Source of the DNA: Strigamia acuminata
Lineage: Eukaryota; Arthropoda; Chilopoda; Geophilomorpha; Linotaeniidae
Assembly (NCBI GenBank): GCA_949358305.1
Contig: OX442322.1
Coordinates: 3,100,001-3,164,000, forward strand
Direction: 5' to 3'
Length of the DNA: 64,000 nucleotides
Each line of letters opens with the position of its first letter. Position 1 is the stretch's first letter. The notes beneath the pieces were generated by a model, which worked only from the letters and a program-made list of their open reading frames with translations, had not been told where the DNA came from and searched no databases. Shown here in pieces: positions 63,667 to 64,000 of the stretch. A program made the position numbers and the translations under genes.

Positions 63667-64000
63667 TGTGACGATGACCTTTCGATGACGCTATCCGCTC
63701 AAAATGTGTATTTTGGCATAACAAGCAAGTCTATCAATTCTAGTAGTTGAGAGATAAGTCAACAAACCTAAAGTGTGAACTGGGTAAAATAATGAAACCG
63801 GTGGTTATCAAGACATAACATATTTATTGATATCTAAATATAATCACCGAAAAGTGATTATATTAATCAATTTTGCATCAAATATAATTATACAATAATT
63901 ATGCCGACAAATGGCCAAATTACTATCGATTAAACTATACATATAGTTGCCTGTGCGGCGCTATAATAGTATCAATCGGCTTCGTCCTGGTAAGATGTCG
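63667..64000 (-). repeat. Start of another long LTR, related to families A and B
   Basis: It begins TGTGACGATG and shares ACATAACATATTTATTG with family A, and the blocks ATGCCGACAAATGGC and AAACTATACAT with family B. It is the outer (3') end of a - strand LTR, and the window ends inside it. No primer site lies on its left, so it is a 3' or solo LTR. Confidence 0.6.

Overview
This is a eukaryotic, almost certainly arthropod (probably insect), intergenic or heterochromatin-like stretch made of transposable elements nested in one another. I found no host gene, rRNA or tRNA gene. The arthropod call is an inference from the element mix: long-LTR Ty3/gypsy elements, copia elements primed by an internal fragment of initiator tRNA-Met, a THAP-domain P-like transposon with short introns, and a pogo/Tigger element.

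Layout. 1-1193: 3' end and 3' LTR of a + strand gypsy (E0) inserted in the protease of a - strand gypsy (E1, 1194-4090), whose 5' LTR sits in an older 1.7 kb LTR (family A, copy 1, to 5408). 5409-9771: a rearranged P-like transposon with a 23-bp minisatellite and a MITE-like repeat in an intron. About 9786-10371: a copia RNase H fragment. 10372-33138: an old - strand gypsy (E3; 3' LTR 10372-12126, broken pol 13255-17152, broken gag 30618-33138) split by a nearly perfect 13.5 kb + strand gypsy (E2, 17153-30617; twin 999-bp LTRs; 4-bp target duplication). 33838-36704: two more family A LTRs. 36705-44806: a broken - strand copia (E6) split by a 5.8 kb - strand copia (E4, 38318-44122). 44807-45628: an E2-related LTR. 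About 46700-61834: a + strand copia-like element (E7) without reverse transcriptase, interrupted by a complete pogo element (49345-51558) and by a very young - strand gypsy derivative (E5, 52213-61274). 61835-63666: unassigned DNA with a 27-bp hairpin repeat. 63667-64000: the edge of another long LTR.

Most interesting are: (1) E2 and E3 carry full -1 frameshift signals (slippery heptamer, spacer, stem) at their gag-pol junctions; (2) E2 and E5 have a large third ORF after pol, each preceded by a 3' splice site, and the E5 ORF has DnaJ-like CxxCxG motifs; (3) E5 is a recently moved internal deletion in which a 5' start was joined in frame to mid-reverse transcriptase; (4) E7 keeps an 818-codon Gag/protease/integrase-like ORF although two of three integrase acids and the protease motif are gone and no RT follows.

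All coordinates come from reading by eye; LTR pairs, target duplications and hairpins were checked base by base, while family names rest on motifs and not on searches.
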